NCBI RefSeq assembly: GCF_963929015.1
Contig: NZ_CAWVHE010000012.1
Span: 62,001 to 126,000, forward strand
Direction: 5' to 3'
DNA: 64,000 bases
Source of the DNA: Merdimonas sp963929015
Lineage (GTDB): Bacteria; Bacillota; Clostridia; Lachnospirales; Lachnospiraceae
Program-made: the position numbers and the translations under genes
Notes under the pieces: generated by a model
Databases searched by the model: none
Told to the model about the DNA's origin: nothing
Seen by the model: the letters and a program-made list of their open reading frames with translations, nothing else
Shown here: positions 1 to 7,987 of the stretch, one piece after another
Layout of the letters: the number at the start of each line of letters is the position of its first letter
Numbering within the stretch: the first letter of the stretch is position 1

Positions 1-1230
1 ATCACGGAACAGCTAAAGGAAAAAATGGAGGCTGCTTCGGAAGCTCTGGAATTTGAAAAGGCCATCGAATACCGGGAGCTGATCTCCAGCGTGCAGAAGA
101 TCGCCCAGAAGCAGAAGATCACAGATGCCGCCGGCGCCGGAGACGACCGGGATATTCTGGCCATGGCAGTGGAAGGGGAAGACGCAGTAGTTCAGGTCTT
201 CTTTATCCGCGGCGGCAGGCTGATCGGAAGAGATCATTTTTATCTGAAGATTGCAAAAGAAGAGTCGGCAAAGGAGACTCTCTCCAGTTTTATCAAACAG
301 TTTTATGCGGGAACGCCTTATATTCCTGCAGAGCTGATGCTGCCGGAAGAGATTGACGATCAGGAGCTGATCGCAGAATGGCTGACCAAAAAGCGGGGCC
401 ATAAAGTACAGATCAAAGTGCCGAGGAAAGGAACGAAAGAAAAGCTGGTGGAGCTGGCTGCCAGGAACGCAAGACTGGTGCTAAGTACCGACAGGGAACG
501 GCTGAAGCGGGAGGAAGGACGTACCATCGGGGCGGTCAGGGAGCTGGAAAAGCTGCTTGGCCTCACAGGCATTGTCCGGATGGAGGCCTATGATATCTCC
601 AATATCAGCGGCTTTGCCACAGTAGGTTCCATGGTGGTTTATGAAAAAGGGAAGCCCAAGAGGAACGATTACCGCAAGTTCAGGATCAAGGGCGTCCAGG
701 GGGCGGACGATTATGCCAGCATGGAAGAGGTATTGACCAGACGGTTTACCCACGGACTTCGGGAGCAGGAGGAAGGAAAAGAACTGGGAGGATTTACCGC
801 ATTTCCGGATCTTTTGTTGATGGACGGCGGCAAAGGGCAGGTAAATATCGCGCTTAAGGTGCTGGACAATCTGGGACTGTCGATCCCGGTCTGCGGTATG
901 GTCAAGGATGACAATCACCGGACCCGGGGACTGTATTATCAAAACCAGGAGCTGCCCATTGACCGGGATTCAGAATGCTTTAAACTGATCACACGGATCC
1001 AGGACGAGGCGCACCGCTTTGCCATCACCTTTCATCGCAAGCTTAGAAGCCAGAATCAGGTCCACTCGATCCTGGACGATATTCCGGGCGTAGGGCCTGC
1101 AAGAAGAAAGGATCTGATGCGGCATTTTGAAAATATCGACGCGATCCGGAACGCGTCGATCGAAGAGTTAAAGGAACTGCCGTCCATGAATGAAAAAGCG
1201 GCGGCGGATGTATATAAATTTTTTCACTGA
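1..1230 (+). CDS. uvrC: UvrABC excinuclease subunit C (5' truncated by window edge)
   Basis: UvrC makes the two incisions around bulky DNA lesions in nucleotide excision repair. The frame is open from base 1 and the true start lies upstream; 409 residues are visible. They begin inside the UVR motif that contacts UvrB (EALEFEKAIEYRELI). The C-terminal RNase H-like nuclease domain follows, with the hallmarks YDISNISG, DGGKGQ and KDDNHRTRGL. The protein ends in a helix-hairpin-helix region (IPGVGPARRKDL), which is the normal UvrC C-terminus. The N-terminal GIY-YIG domain is off-window. hprK begins 42 bp downstream. uvrB and uvrA are about 33 kb away, so the nuclease is not in the uvrBA unit. Confidence 0.97.
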   Translation: MTEQLKEKMEAASEALEFEKAIEYRELISSVQKIAQKQKITDAAGAGDDRDILAMAVEGEDAVVQVFFIRGGRLIGRDHFYLKIAKEESAKETLSSFIKQFYAGTPYIPAELMLPEEIDDQELIAEWLTKKRGHKVQIKVPRKGTKEKLVELAARNARLVLSTDRERLKREEGRTIGAVRELEKLLGLTGIVRMEAYDISNISGFATVGSMVVYEKGKPKRNDYRKFRIKGVQGADDYASMEEVLTRRFTHGLREQEEGKELGGFTAFPDLLLMDGGKGQVNIALKVLDNLGLSIPVCGMVKDDNHRTRGLYYQNQELPIDRDSECFKLITRIQDEAHRFAITFHRKLRSQNQVHSILDDIPGVGPARRKDLMRHFENIDAIRNASIEELKELPSMNEKAAADVYKFFH

Positions 1231-1232
1231 TG

Positions 1233-1241
1233 TGGTACAAT
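1233..1241 (+). promoter_or_regulatory. Putative extended -10 promoter for hprK
   Basis: TGG followed by TACAAT at 1236-1241 gives an extended -10 (TGn plus hexamer) just after the uvrC stop and about 30 bp before hprK. No good -35 is visible at the proper distance. A small inverted repeat (GTTCTATTAGAAC) follows directly. Confidence 0.4.
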
Positions 1242-1272
1242 AGTTCTATTAGAACGGAAGAAGGAGAAAGCT

Positions 1273-2199
1273 ATGGCTAAGACAGTGGAATTAAAGAAAA
1301 TAGTGGAAAAAATGAATCTGAAAAACCTGACGCCGGATGTGGAACTCAACGACAAGAAGGTAGAAGTGCCGGACATTAACCGGCCGGCGCTGCAGCTGAC
1401 CGGGTTTTTTGAACATTTTGATTCGGAGCGCGTACAGATCATCGGTTATGTGGAGTATACGTTCCTGGAGAAGATGGACGAGGAAAAGAAAAGAGAGGTC
1501 TACCGTACCCTTCTGTCTTATAAGATCCCCTGCATCATTTTCTGCCGGAACCTCCCTCCGGAACAGATGCTTCTTGATATGGCGGTAGAAGCGGATGTGC
1601 CAATCTTTATTACGGAGAAAAAGACGTCCGCCTTTACGGCAGAGATCATCCGCTGGCTGAATGTGCAGCTTGCTCCCTGTATCTCCATCCACGGCGTCCT
1701 TGTGGATGTCTACGGTGTGGGCGTGCTGATCATGGGCGAGAGCGGCATCGGAAAGAGCGAGGCCGCGCTGGAGCTGGTAAAACGTGGACACCGTCTGGTC
1801 AGCGATGACGTGGTGGAGATCCGCAAGGTCAGTGATGAGACGCTGGTGGGCTCGGCGCCGGATATCACCAGGCATTTTATTGAACTTCGGGGTATCGGCA
1901 TCGTGGATGTGAAGACGCTGTTTGGTGTGTTAAGTGTCCGGGAGACCCAGAACATTGATCTGGTCATCACTCTGGAAGAGTGGGATAAGGAAAAGGAATA
2001 CGACCGCCTGGGACTGGAAGAGCAGTACACAGAGTTCCTGGGAAATAAAGTGGTCTGCCATCAGCTTCCCATCCGTCCGGGCAGAAATCTGGCCGTGATC
2101 GTGGAGACGGCGTCCATCAATTACAGACAGAAAAAGATGGGGTATAATGCCGCCCAGGAGCTGTATAAGAGAGTGCAGCAGAATCTGGCAAGAAAATAA
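1273..2199 (+). CDS. hprK: HPr kinase/phosphorylase
   Basis: This bifunctional enzyme phosphorylates and dephosphorylates HPr on Ser-46, the central signal of carbon catabolite control in Firmicutes. At 308 residues it has the usual length. The P-loop GESGIGKS lies near residue 155 and is followed by GHRLVSDDVVEI; the family signature ELRGIGIVDVKTLFG is intact. The start follows AGAAGGAGAAAGCT with normal spacing. A ROK glucokinase follows 32 bp later, so sensing of glycolytic state and glucose phosphorylation are probably co-transcribed. A possible substrate HPr, which has a serine at residue 46, is encoded at 46978-47241. Confidence 0.97.
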   Translation: MAKTVELKKIVEKMNLKNLTPDVELNDKKVEVPDINRPALQLTGFFEHFDSERVQIIGYVEYTFLEKMDEEKKREVYRTLLSYKIPCIIFCRNLPPEQMLLDMAVEADVPIFITEKKTSAFTAEIIRWLNVQLAPCISIHGVLVDVYGVGVLIMGESGIGKSEAALELVKRGHRLVSDDVVEIRKVSDETLVGSAPDITRHFIELRGIGIVDVKTLFGVLSVRETQNIDLVITLEEWDKEKEYDRLGLEEQYTEFLGNKVVCHQLPIRPGRNLAVIVETASINYRQKKMGYNAAQELYKRVQQNLARK

Positions 2200-2231
2200 G
2201 AAAAGAATGTTGCAAAAGAGAGGAAGAGAAG

Positions 2232-3161
2232 ATGAAGTATTGTTTTGGTGTGGATATTGGAGGAACGACGGTTAAGATCGGACTTTTTACAACCAAAGGA
2301 GATCTGCTGGAGAAATGGGAGATCAAGACCCGCACGGAAAATCATGGTGAAGCCATCCTGCCGGATGTGGCAGAGTCTCTGGAGAAAAAGATGCAGGAAA
2401 GAGGCATCGCAAAGGACGAAGTGGAAGGGATCGGGATCGGCATCCCGGCGCCTGTCATGGACGACGGCGTGGTACAGAAGACGGCAAATCTTGGCTGGGG
2501 CTATAAAGAAGTCACCCGGGAAATGAAAGAATTGACCGGACTTCCCGTGGCAGCCGGCAATGACGCCAACATGGCTGCGCTTGGGGAAATGTGGCTGGGC
2601 GCCGGAAAAGGCCGGAAAAACATGCTCATGGTCACCCTGGGAACCGGTGTCGGCGGCGGCATCATCGTAAACGGGAAACCGCTGGTGGGAGCCCACGGCG
2701 CAGGTGGAGAGATCGGACATATCTGTGTGAATGAAGCGGAAACAGAAGCGTGCGGCTGCGGCAGAGCCGGGTGCCTGGAGCAGTATGCATCCGCCACCGG
2801 TATCAGCCGACTGGCCAGAAGACGGCTGGAGAAAGATGACAGTCCTTCTTCCTTAAGAGGAGCCGCGATAAGTGCGAAAGCGGTTTTTGATGCTTTAAAG
2901 GAGGGCGATACAGTTGCCGGAGAGATCGTCGAAGAATTTGGCCGATATCTTGGTTACGCACTTACATCCATTGCAGTGATCACGGACCCTGCAGTGATCG
3001 TGATCGGCGGAGGTGTTTCCAGAGCAGGGGAGATCCTGCTGGAATATGTGGAAAAGTATTTCCATGAAAAAGCTTTTTTCGCAAACCAGGATACCCGGTT
3101 TGTACTGGCACAGCTTGGAAATGACGCCGGCATCTGCGGCGCGGCTAAGCTGATCCTGTAA
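2232..3161 (+). CDS. glcK: Glucokinase, ROK family
   Basis: This is an ATP-dependent sugar kinase, most likely glucose to glucose-6-phosphate in the cytoplasm. The N-terminal phosphate-binding motif DIGGTTVKIGLF starts at residue 7. The sugar/ATP segment LGTGVGGGIIVNGK and the ROK zinc signature GH..CGCGRAGCLEQYAS are intact, and the length of 309 residues fits the ROK glucokinases of Gram-positive bacteria. There is no N-terminal DNA-binding domain, so this is an enzyme rather than a ROK repressor. Sugar specificity cannot be proven from sequence alone; N-acetylmannosamine or other hexose kinases share the fold. It lies directly downstream of hprK and ends before a bidirectional terminator. 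Confidence 0.9.
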   Translation: MKYCFGVDIGGTTVKIGLFTTKGDLLEKWEIKTRTENHGEAILPDVAESLEKKMQERGIAKDEVEGIGIGIPAPVMDDGVVQKTANLGWGYKEVTREMKELTGLPVAAGNDANMAALGEMWLGAGKGRKNMLMVTLGTGVGGGIIVNGKPLVGAHGAGGEIGHICVNEAETEACGCGRAGCLEQYASATGISRLARRRLEKDDSPSSLRGAAISAKAVFDALKEGDTVAGEIVEEFGRYLGYALTSIAVITDPAVIVIGGGVSRAGEILLEYVEKYFHEKAFFANQDTRFVLAQLGNDAGICGAAKLIL

Positions 3162-3233
3162 CAGGGAAGCGGACTGGATCCTAAAGCGAGGTTTAGAAAA
3201 AGCAGATACAGGTAAAAGCATAAAAGAGATGAG

Positions 3234-3266
3234 AAAAGAGGAATCCTGCATAAGGATTCCTCTTTT
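3234..3266. terminator. Bidirectional rho-independent terminator
   Basis: A perfect stem GAGGAATCCT/AGGATTCCTC (3238-3247 with 3253-3262) is flanked by AAAA on one side and a T run on the other. It can therefore end glcK transcription on the plus strand and the penicillin-binding protein transcript on the minus strand. A second GC hairpin, GTGCGCC-TGGC-GGCGCAC, sits at 3273-3290, nearer the penicillin-binding protein gene. Confidence 0.85.
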
Positions 3267-3323
3267 TGGATTGTGCGCCTGGCGGCGCACGTTTCTTATC
3301 TAAAACTCATGACAGGCTCTGTT

Positions 3324-6038
3324 TTATTGAGCAGGAGGTGTAGTGCCGCCGCCGGCATCACCGCCACCGGTCTGTCCACCGCCGCCGGCATCACCGCCGC
3401 CGGTCTGTCCATCGCCGCCGGCATCACCGCCACCGGTCTGTCCACCACCGCCGGCATCGCCGCCGCCGGTCTGTCCACCGCCGCCGGCATCACCGCCGCC
3501 GGTCTGTCCACCGCCGCCGGCATCACCGCCACCGGTTTGTCCACCGCCGCCGGTCTGTCCGCCGCCAGTGGTATTGTCGCCGCCACCGGTGGTATTGCCG
3601 CCGCCAGTATCGGTATCCGGTGTGGTGGAGGTACTGCCTCCGCCGCCAGATCCGGATCCCCGGGTGCCGCTGCCGCCTGAGCCCTTGCCTGAGCTTAAAC
3701 CGCCGTGGTTTCCGTCACACTGCGTGGTGGTTACGTCCACGCCGATCAGCTCGGTAGTCCGCGGACATCTGGATCCCGGGAGCAGGCCGGTAACACTGCA
3801 CACGGATTGTTCCTGAGCAGTGGAAGGCATTGTAAATTCCTTTGGCTGCAGGTTGCTGTGGATCCGGCTCATAATTCCTTTCCAGAGACGGAAACGGAAG
3901 TTGGTGTCATAGCCGCATTCTTTATTTTCATCATATCCGCCCCAGACCGCGCAGGTATAGTAAGGCGTATAGCCGCAGAACCACAGGTCGATGTTATCTG
4001 TCGTTGTACCGGTCTTTCCGGCAACCGGCATATTGTCCAGCCGGCACGCGGTACCGGTACCGCTGTTCACAACGTCCTGCATGGCGCTGGTGAGGCAGGC
4101 TGCCGTACTGGCTTTTATAGCCTCGTGGGTTTCTCCGGTGCCGTCCAGGAGCACATTGCCGTCGTGATCCAGCACCTTGCTGTAGAGCATGGGCTCGTTG
4201 TAGACGCCGCCGTTGGCGATCGCCGCGAAGGCAGAACACAGTTCATAATTATACACGCCCTCTGTCAGACCGCCAAGAGCAAGAGTCTGTGTCAGGTCGG
4301 TAAAGGTGCCGCCGTTGATCTCTTTGCTCTCAACCAGAGTGCTGATGCCCAGTTTCTCGGCATAATCAAATCCCACCTGCTGGGTGATCTGATCGCTCAT
4401 CTTTACCGCGCATACGTTGATGGACCATTCGATGGCCTCCCGCATGGTCCGGTTGCCGGTATAGCGTCCGTTGGCATTGCGGAGAACCTGCCCGCCGTTT
4501 AAGGTGTAGGGCTCGTCCTTGATCAGGGTGGCCAGGGAGGCTGCTCCGGTGTCAATGGCCGGCGCGTAGGCGGTCAGGATCTTAAAGGTAGAACCAGGCT
4601 GACGCTTGGAACCGGTATAAGCCCGGTTCAGGCTAAGACTGGTATTTTTGGCTCCGCGCCCGCCGACCATGGCCTTAATCTGGCCGGTAGCCTGGTCAAT
4701 GATGGTAACAGATGCCTGGGGCTGTGGAGTGATGTTGATCACTTCGTCGTAGGTATCGCCTTCCCGGGCGATGGTGGTCTTCCATTCTTCCACCATGGCT
4801 CTGGCAGCATCTTCACTGGAGTATACAAGACCCTGGCTGTTGCCGTAAGCATTTTGTACATACTGTTTGATGTGGCCGGAGGAATAGTTTTCCACGGTGC
4901 CGTCCGCCCTGGTAACAGTCAGTGCATAGTCCAGTCCGTATTCCTTAAGCCCCGGATAGTTGGCGTCGTTGTTCATCTCCTCGTCGCAGATCTGCTGCAT
5001 GGCAAGATTCTGCGTGGAGTAGATACTAAGGCCTCCGCTGTAAACAGCGTTGTATGCCTGGGATTCGGTATAGCCAAGCTGCGTGGTCAGGTTGTCCATG
5101 ATCTGCTCGATCAGGGCGTCCACAAAATAGCTGTAGGACGTGTCCGCAGCCTGGGTGGTGTTGACGCTCTGGATCCGGGAATACACATCGTCAGCCATGG
5201 CCTCATCATAGGCGGCCTGGTCGATGTATCCCTGATCCAGCATATTTCCAAGCACTTTTTCCCGGCGTTTGGCATTTTCCTCCGGGTTTGTCACAGGATC
5301 GTACCGGGTGGGATTCTGCGTGATGCCGGCGATCACCGCACATTCGGAAAGAGTCAGCTCAGAACAGTCTTTCCCGAAGTAGCGCTCGGAAGCCGCCTGC
5401 ACGCCCAGCGTGCTCTGGCCCAGGTTGATGGTGTTCAGATAGGCTTCCAGGATCTCATTTTTATTCATCTGCTTTTCAATCTGGAGAGCCAGGAACTGTT
5501 CCTGAAGCTTTCGTTCCAGACGGTCGTAAAAGGTTTCTTCGTGGACAAATTCCGGGAACACGTTATTTTTGATCAGCTGCTGGGTCAGTGTGCTGGCGCC
5601 CTCCGAAAAACCTCCGGAAGTGATGCCCACCACAGCAGCCCGGGCGATTCCCTGAAGATCGATGCCGTTATGGTCGTAAAAACGCTCGTCCTCTATGGCC
5701 ACAAAGGCGTGCTGAAGATCTTTGGGGATCTGATCTATGGTTACATAAACACGGTTTGATCCGGAAGTCACCAGCTCTTCGATCTGTGTGGCGCCGTCAT
5801 CCGCGTAGATGGTAGTGGCGTATCCCTTGGGACGGACGTCGTCCGGGGTTACATCCGGCGCATTGCTGATGATACGCATGGCAAAAACGCCGACGCCTGC
5901 AGCGCCTGCCACGGCGATCACGATCAGACAGAGAAGAAAAGCCTTAAACAGGCGGACGCCTACGCGCTTTCCCTGCATTGTGGACTTGGATGTGATCTTC
6001 TTCTGCTTTTGAGAAGCTTTTTTCCTGCCATAATTCAT
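3324..6038 (-). CDS. Class A penicillin-binding protein (PBP1A-type) with glycine-rich C-terminal tail
   Basis: This bifunctional peptidoglycan synthase has a glycan polymerase and a DD-transpeptidase domain. The 904-residue protein has a basic cytoplasmic N-terminus and one membrane anchor at about residues 31-54. In the transglycosylase domain the catalytic glutamate sits in EDERFYDHNGID (about 116-127). In the transpeptidase domain the three active-site motifs are GSTFK (about 482), SIN and KTGTT (about 674). After the enzymatic domains come roughly 130 residues that are Gly, Thr, Gln and Asp rich, ending in six QTGGGDAGG-type repeats, which is longer than the usual low-complexity tail. 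The start has an upstream GGAGGTC. It is monocistronic, between two terminators or promoters. Confidence 0.95.
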   Translation of the reverse strand: MNYGRKKASQKQKKITSKSTMQGKRVGVRLFKAFLLCLIVIAVAGAAGVGVFAMRIISNAPDVTPDDVRPKGYATTIYADDGATQIEELVTSGSNRVYVTIDQIPKDLQHAFVAIEDERFYDHNGIDLQGIARAAVVGITSGGFSEGASTLTQQLIKNNVFPEFVHEETFYDRLERKLQEQFLALQIEKQMNKNEILEAYLNTINLGQSTLGVQAASERYFGKDCSELTLSECAVIAGITQNPTRYDPVTNPEENAKRREKVLGNMLDQGYIDQAAYDEAMADDVYSRIQSVNTTQAADTSYSYFVDALIEQIMDNLTTQLGYTESQAYNAVYSGGLSIYSTQNLAMQQICDEEMNNDANYPGLKEYGLDYALTVTRADGTVENYSSGHIKQYVQNAYGNSQGLVYSSEDAARAMVEEWKTTIAREGDTYDEVINITPQPQASVTIIDQATGQIKAMVGGRGAKNTSLSLNRAYTGSKRQPGSTFKILTAYAPAIDTGAASLATLIKDEPYTLNGGQVLRNANGRYTGNRTMREAIEWSINVCAVKMSDQITQQVGFDYAEKLGISTLVESKEINGGTFTDLTQTLALGGLTEGVYNYELCSAFAAIANGGVYNEPMLYSKVLDHDGNVLLDGTGETHEAIKASTAACLTSAMQDVVNSGTGTACRLDNMPVAGKTGTTTDNIDLWFCGYTPYYTCAVWGGYDENKECGYDTNFRFRLWKGIMSRIHSNLQPKEFTMPSTAQEQSVCSVTGLLPGSRCPRTTELIGVDVTTTQCDGNHGGLSSGKGSGGSGTRGSGSGGGGSTSTTPDTDTGGGNTTGGGDNTTGGGQTGGGGQTGGGDAGGGGQTGGGDAGGGGQTGGGDAGGGGQTGGGDAGGDGQTGGGDAGGGGQTGGGDAGGGTTPPAQ
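3345..3548 (-). repeat. 33-bp coding minisatellite in the penicillin-binding protein tail
   Basis: Tandem units of 33 bp encode eleven residues of the type QTGGGDAGGGG, six copies in a row, with slight degeneration (one GGDG variant). The repeat is in frame and so can change copy number without disrupting the gene. It makes a flexible extracellular tail after the transpeptidase domain. Confidence 0.85.
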
Positions 6039-6065
6039 GAATTTTGACCTCCTTCATTCCAAGTC

Positions 6066-6094
6066 ATTATATCAGAGATATGGGGCTTTATAAA
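6066..6094 (-). promoter_or_regulatory. Promoter of the penicillin-binding protein gene
   Basis: On the minus strand TTTATA (complement of 6089-6094), a 17-nt spacer and a perfect TATAAT (complement of 6066-6071) lie about 30 bp upstream of the start codon. Confidence 0.6.
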
Positions 6095-6183
6095 GAAAAA
6101 AATAAAAAGTTCATATTTCAGTAGGAAAAACTTAAGAAATTCGTTATATTTATTAGTGAAGAAAAAAACAGGGGAGGAACAGC

Positions 6184-6849
6184 ATGGACAGTAAAAATCG
6201 TACCGTCTATGAAGGCGGACAGGCGGAGATTACAGAGAAAAGATCCCGGTTTATCGCGACTGTAAAACCGGTGAAAACAGAAGAAGAGGCGCTGGAATTT
6301 ATCGAGTCTCTGAAAAAACAATACTGGGACGCTGCCCACAATTGTTTTGCATATATTATAGGAAATGGAAGCAAAATGCCTCTGAAGCGGTGCAGCGACG
6401 ACGGAGAGCCCCAGGGAACGGCGGGGCGTCCCATGCTGGCTGTGCTGGAAGGAGAATCATTAAGCGATGTATGCGTGGTGGTTACCCGGTATTTTGGAGG
6501 CGTTCTCCTTGGCACAGGAGGGCTTGTGCGGGCCTATTCGGAGGCAGTCCGCGCAGGGCTTGACGCCTCGGTGATGATCACCAGGAGGCGGGGGGTAAAA
6601 CTTCGGATCAAGGTGGATTACACAGGTCTTGGTAAGATCCAGTACCTGTTGGCAAAGCGGGAGATCAAGACGCTGGAGTCCCGTTATACAGAGGCAGTGG
6701 AACTGACCGTGCTTGTGCCGGAGAAAGAACTGGCTGCTGCGGAGCAGGAGATTACGGAAGCGACCAGCGCAGCGGCGCAGCTGACCGAGGAAGCAACCTG
6801 TGTGTTTGCGCTGGTCGACCAGGAGCCGGTGATCCTGGGACCTGCATAA
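6184..6849 (+). CDS. YigZ/IMPACT family protein
   Basis: This is a member of the conserved UPF0029/IMPACT family, linked in other organisms to translation-related stress; the bacterial molecular role is not settled. The 221-residue length is typical. The N-terminal IMPACT domain carries the recognisable KRSRFIATV, AHNCFAYIIG, CSDDGEPQGTAGRPML and VTRYFGGVLLGTGGL segments. The C-terminal half (from about residue 140) is the ferredoxin-like DUF1949 domain. The start is set by GGGGAGGAA seven bases upstream. It stands alone, divergent from the penicillin-binding protein gene and convergent with hpf. Confidence 0.93.
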   Translation: MDSKNRTVYEGGQAEITEKRSRFIATVKPVKTEEEALEFIESLKKQYWDAAHNCFAYIIGNGSKMPLKRCSDDGEPQGTAGRPMLAVLEGESLSDVCVVVTRYFGGVLLGTGGLVRAYSEAVRAGLDASVMITRRRGVKLRIKVDYTGLGKIQYLLAKREIKTLESRYTEAVELTVLVPEKELAAAEQEITEATSAAAQLTEEATCVFALVDQEPVILGPA

Positions 6850-6870
6850 AAAAGAAGAAAGAGGCAGAAA

Positions 6871-6898
6871 AAAAGAGAGGGGCGTTCCCCTCTCTTTT
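6871..6898. terminator. Bidirectional terminator between yigZ-like gene and hpf
   Basis: AAAAGAGAGGGG (6871-6882), loop CGTT and CCCCTCTCTTTT (6887-6898) form a perfect 12-bp stem with A and T ends, usable from both strands. It serves the convergent genes on either side. Confidence 0.9.
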
Positions 6899-6919
6899 AT
6901 GTACCCTGTGTGCAGAAGC

Positions 6920-7453
6920 TTAGCATTCCGGCTCGATCAGACCGAAGGTTCCGTTCTTTCTGCGGTAGACCACATTGACTTCATCGGTCTCCGCGTTGCG
7001 GAATACGAAGAAATCATGTCCCAGAAGATCCATCTGTACGCAGGCGTCCTCCGGATACATCGGCTTAAATCCGAATCTTTTCGTGCGGACGATCCGGATC
7101 TCGCCGTCGTTTTCGGCGGAGTCTTCCTTTTCAAAGAATTCCTGCTTGAAATTTCCGCCCTCCTGATGTTTTGCGATCAGTTTGTTTTTATACTTCCGAA
7201 GCTGACGCTCGATAATCTCTTCCACCAGATCGATGGATACATACATATCGTTACATTCTTCCTCGGAGCGGATGATCCCGCCCTTGACCGGAATGGTAAC
7301 TTCAATTTTCTGGCGTTCTTTCTGAACGCTTAAGGTAACGTGGATTTCCGTATCAGGAGTAAAATACCTTTCCAGCTTGCCCAGCTTGCTTTCTACGGCT
7401 TCTTTGAGCCCCTGTGTGACGTCGATGTTTTTTCCGATAATGATAAACTTCAT
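6920..7453 (-). CDS. hpf: Ribosome hibernation promoting factor, long form
   Basis: Long HPF binds the 30S decoding region and dimerises 70S ribosomes into inactive 100S particles in slow growth. The N-terminal S30AE/HPF domain (about residues 1-100) is followed by a linker and the C-terminal dimerisation domain ending in VVYRRKNGTFGLIEPE. I place the start at ATG 7453 (MKFIIIGKNIDVTQGL), 8 bases after AAGGAG. A GTG nine bases further upstream would abut the Shine-Dalgarno. The length of 177 residues is right for long HPF. It is transcribed alone between a terminator and its own promoter. Confidence 0.95.
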   Translation of the reverse strand: MKFIIIGKNIDVTQGLKEAVESKLGKLERYFTPDTEIHVTLSVQKERQKIEVTIPVKGGIIRSEEECNDMYVSIDLVEEIIERQLRKYKNKLIAKHQEGGNFKQEFFEKEDSAENDGEIRIVRTKRFGFKPMYPEDACVQMDLLGHDFFVFRNAETDEVNVVYRRKNGTFGLIEPEC

Positions 7454-7534
7454 GCTGTCCACTCCTTTGCGACATGATTTCAGATAAAATGTCTGATAAC
7501 TGATGTTATAAGAATGAATCTATCTGATATATGT

Positions 7535-7543
7535 AGTATAGCA
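7535..7543 (-). promoter_or_regulatory. Extended -10 promoter of hpf
   Basis: On the minus strand TGC is directly followed by TATACT (complement of 7535-7543), an extended -10. It leaves a leader of about 75 bases. The same TGCTATAC string recurs about 25 bases further upstream on the minus strand. Confidence 0.5.
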
Positions 7544-7576
7544 TGTTTAATGGACAATGTATAGCATGTATTGTTG

Positions 7577-7987
7577 TTAATTGGAAGAATTGTCGTCGTC
7601 CGCCTCTGATTCCGGGGTCTGGAATCTGCAGAACAGATATTTTCTGGTGGCGTAGAGGACTGCGATGGAGCAGACGCCCACAAAGGTGATCCAGATGGAA
7701 GAGTGGTCGATGATGATCTGCCTTGCAATGGCAAAAAGCAGCACTTCAAACACGGAATCCGCCGTGTGATGGTACATCATGCGGATCAGCTCTACGCCGA
7801 TGATCAGGTTAAAGCAGGTTTCCAGGAGATCATCGTAATTGGGCCATACGTCCAGGTTCGGGATGTTCCCCAGGGAGGAAGCCATCCGGAGGCACAGAAG
7901 GATGATGCCGGTGGCCAGCATAAACGCGATAAAATACTCCAGAAAAGAAGTCAGGTATTTAAAGATCAGGGTAATATATTTTCTCAT
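7577..7987 (-). CDS. PsiE-like four-helix membrane protein
   Basis: This 136-residue protein is mostly hydrophobic, with about four predicted membrane helices: residues 10-32, a second around 58-75, a third around 80-95 and a fourth around 97-112. It ends in a short acidic tail (PESEADDDNSS). The pattern and the segments DDLLETCFNLIIGVELIRMM and ATRKYLF resemble the phosphate-starvation-inducible PsiE family, whose biochemical function is unknown. Its ATGA start overlaps the typA stop by four bases, so it is translationally coupled to typA. Assignment to PsiE is from family resemblance only. Confidence 0.7.
   Translation of the reverse strand: MRKYITLIFKYLTSFLEYFIAFMLATGIILLCLRMASSLGNIPNLDVWPNYDDLLETCFNLIIGVELIRMMYHHTADSVFEVLLFAIARQIIIDHSSIWITFVGVCSIAVLYATRKYLFCRFQTPESEADDDNSSN

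Noticed and set aside
3345..3548. CRISPR-like array of 33-bp repeats
   Set aside because: The repeats are directly tandem without spacers, are in frame and encode the glycine-rich tail of the penicillin-binding protein.
3273..3816. Open frames on the plus strand rich in Pro, Ala and Thr
   Set aside because: They are the antisense image of the glycine-rich repeat; they have no ribosome binding site and no family match.
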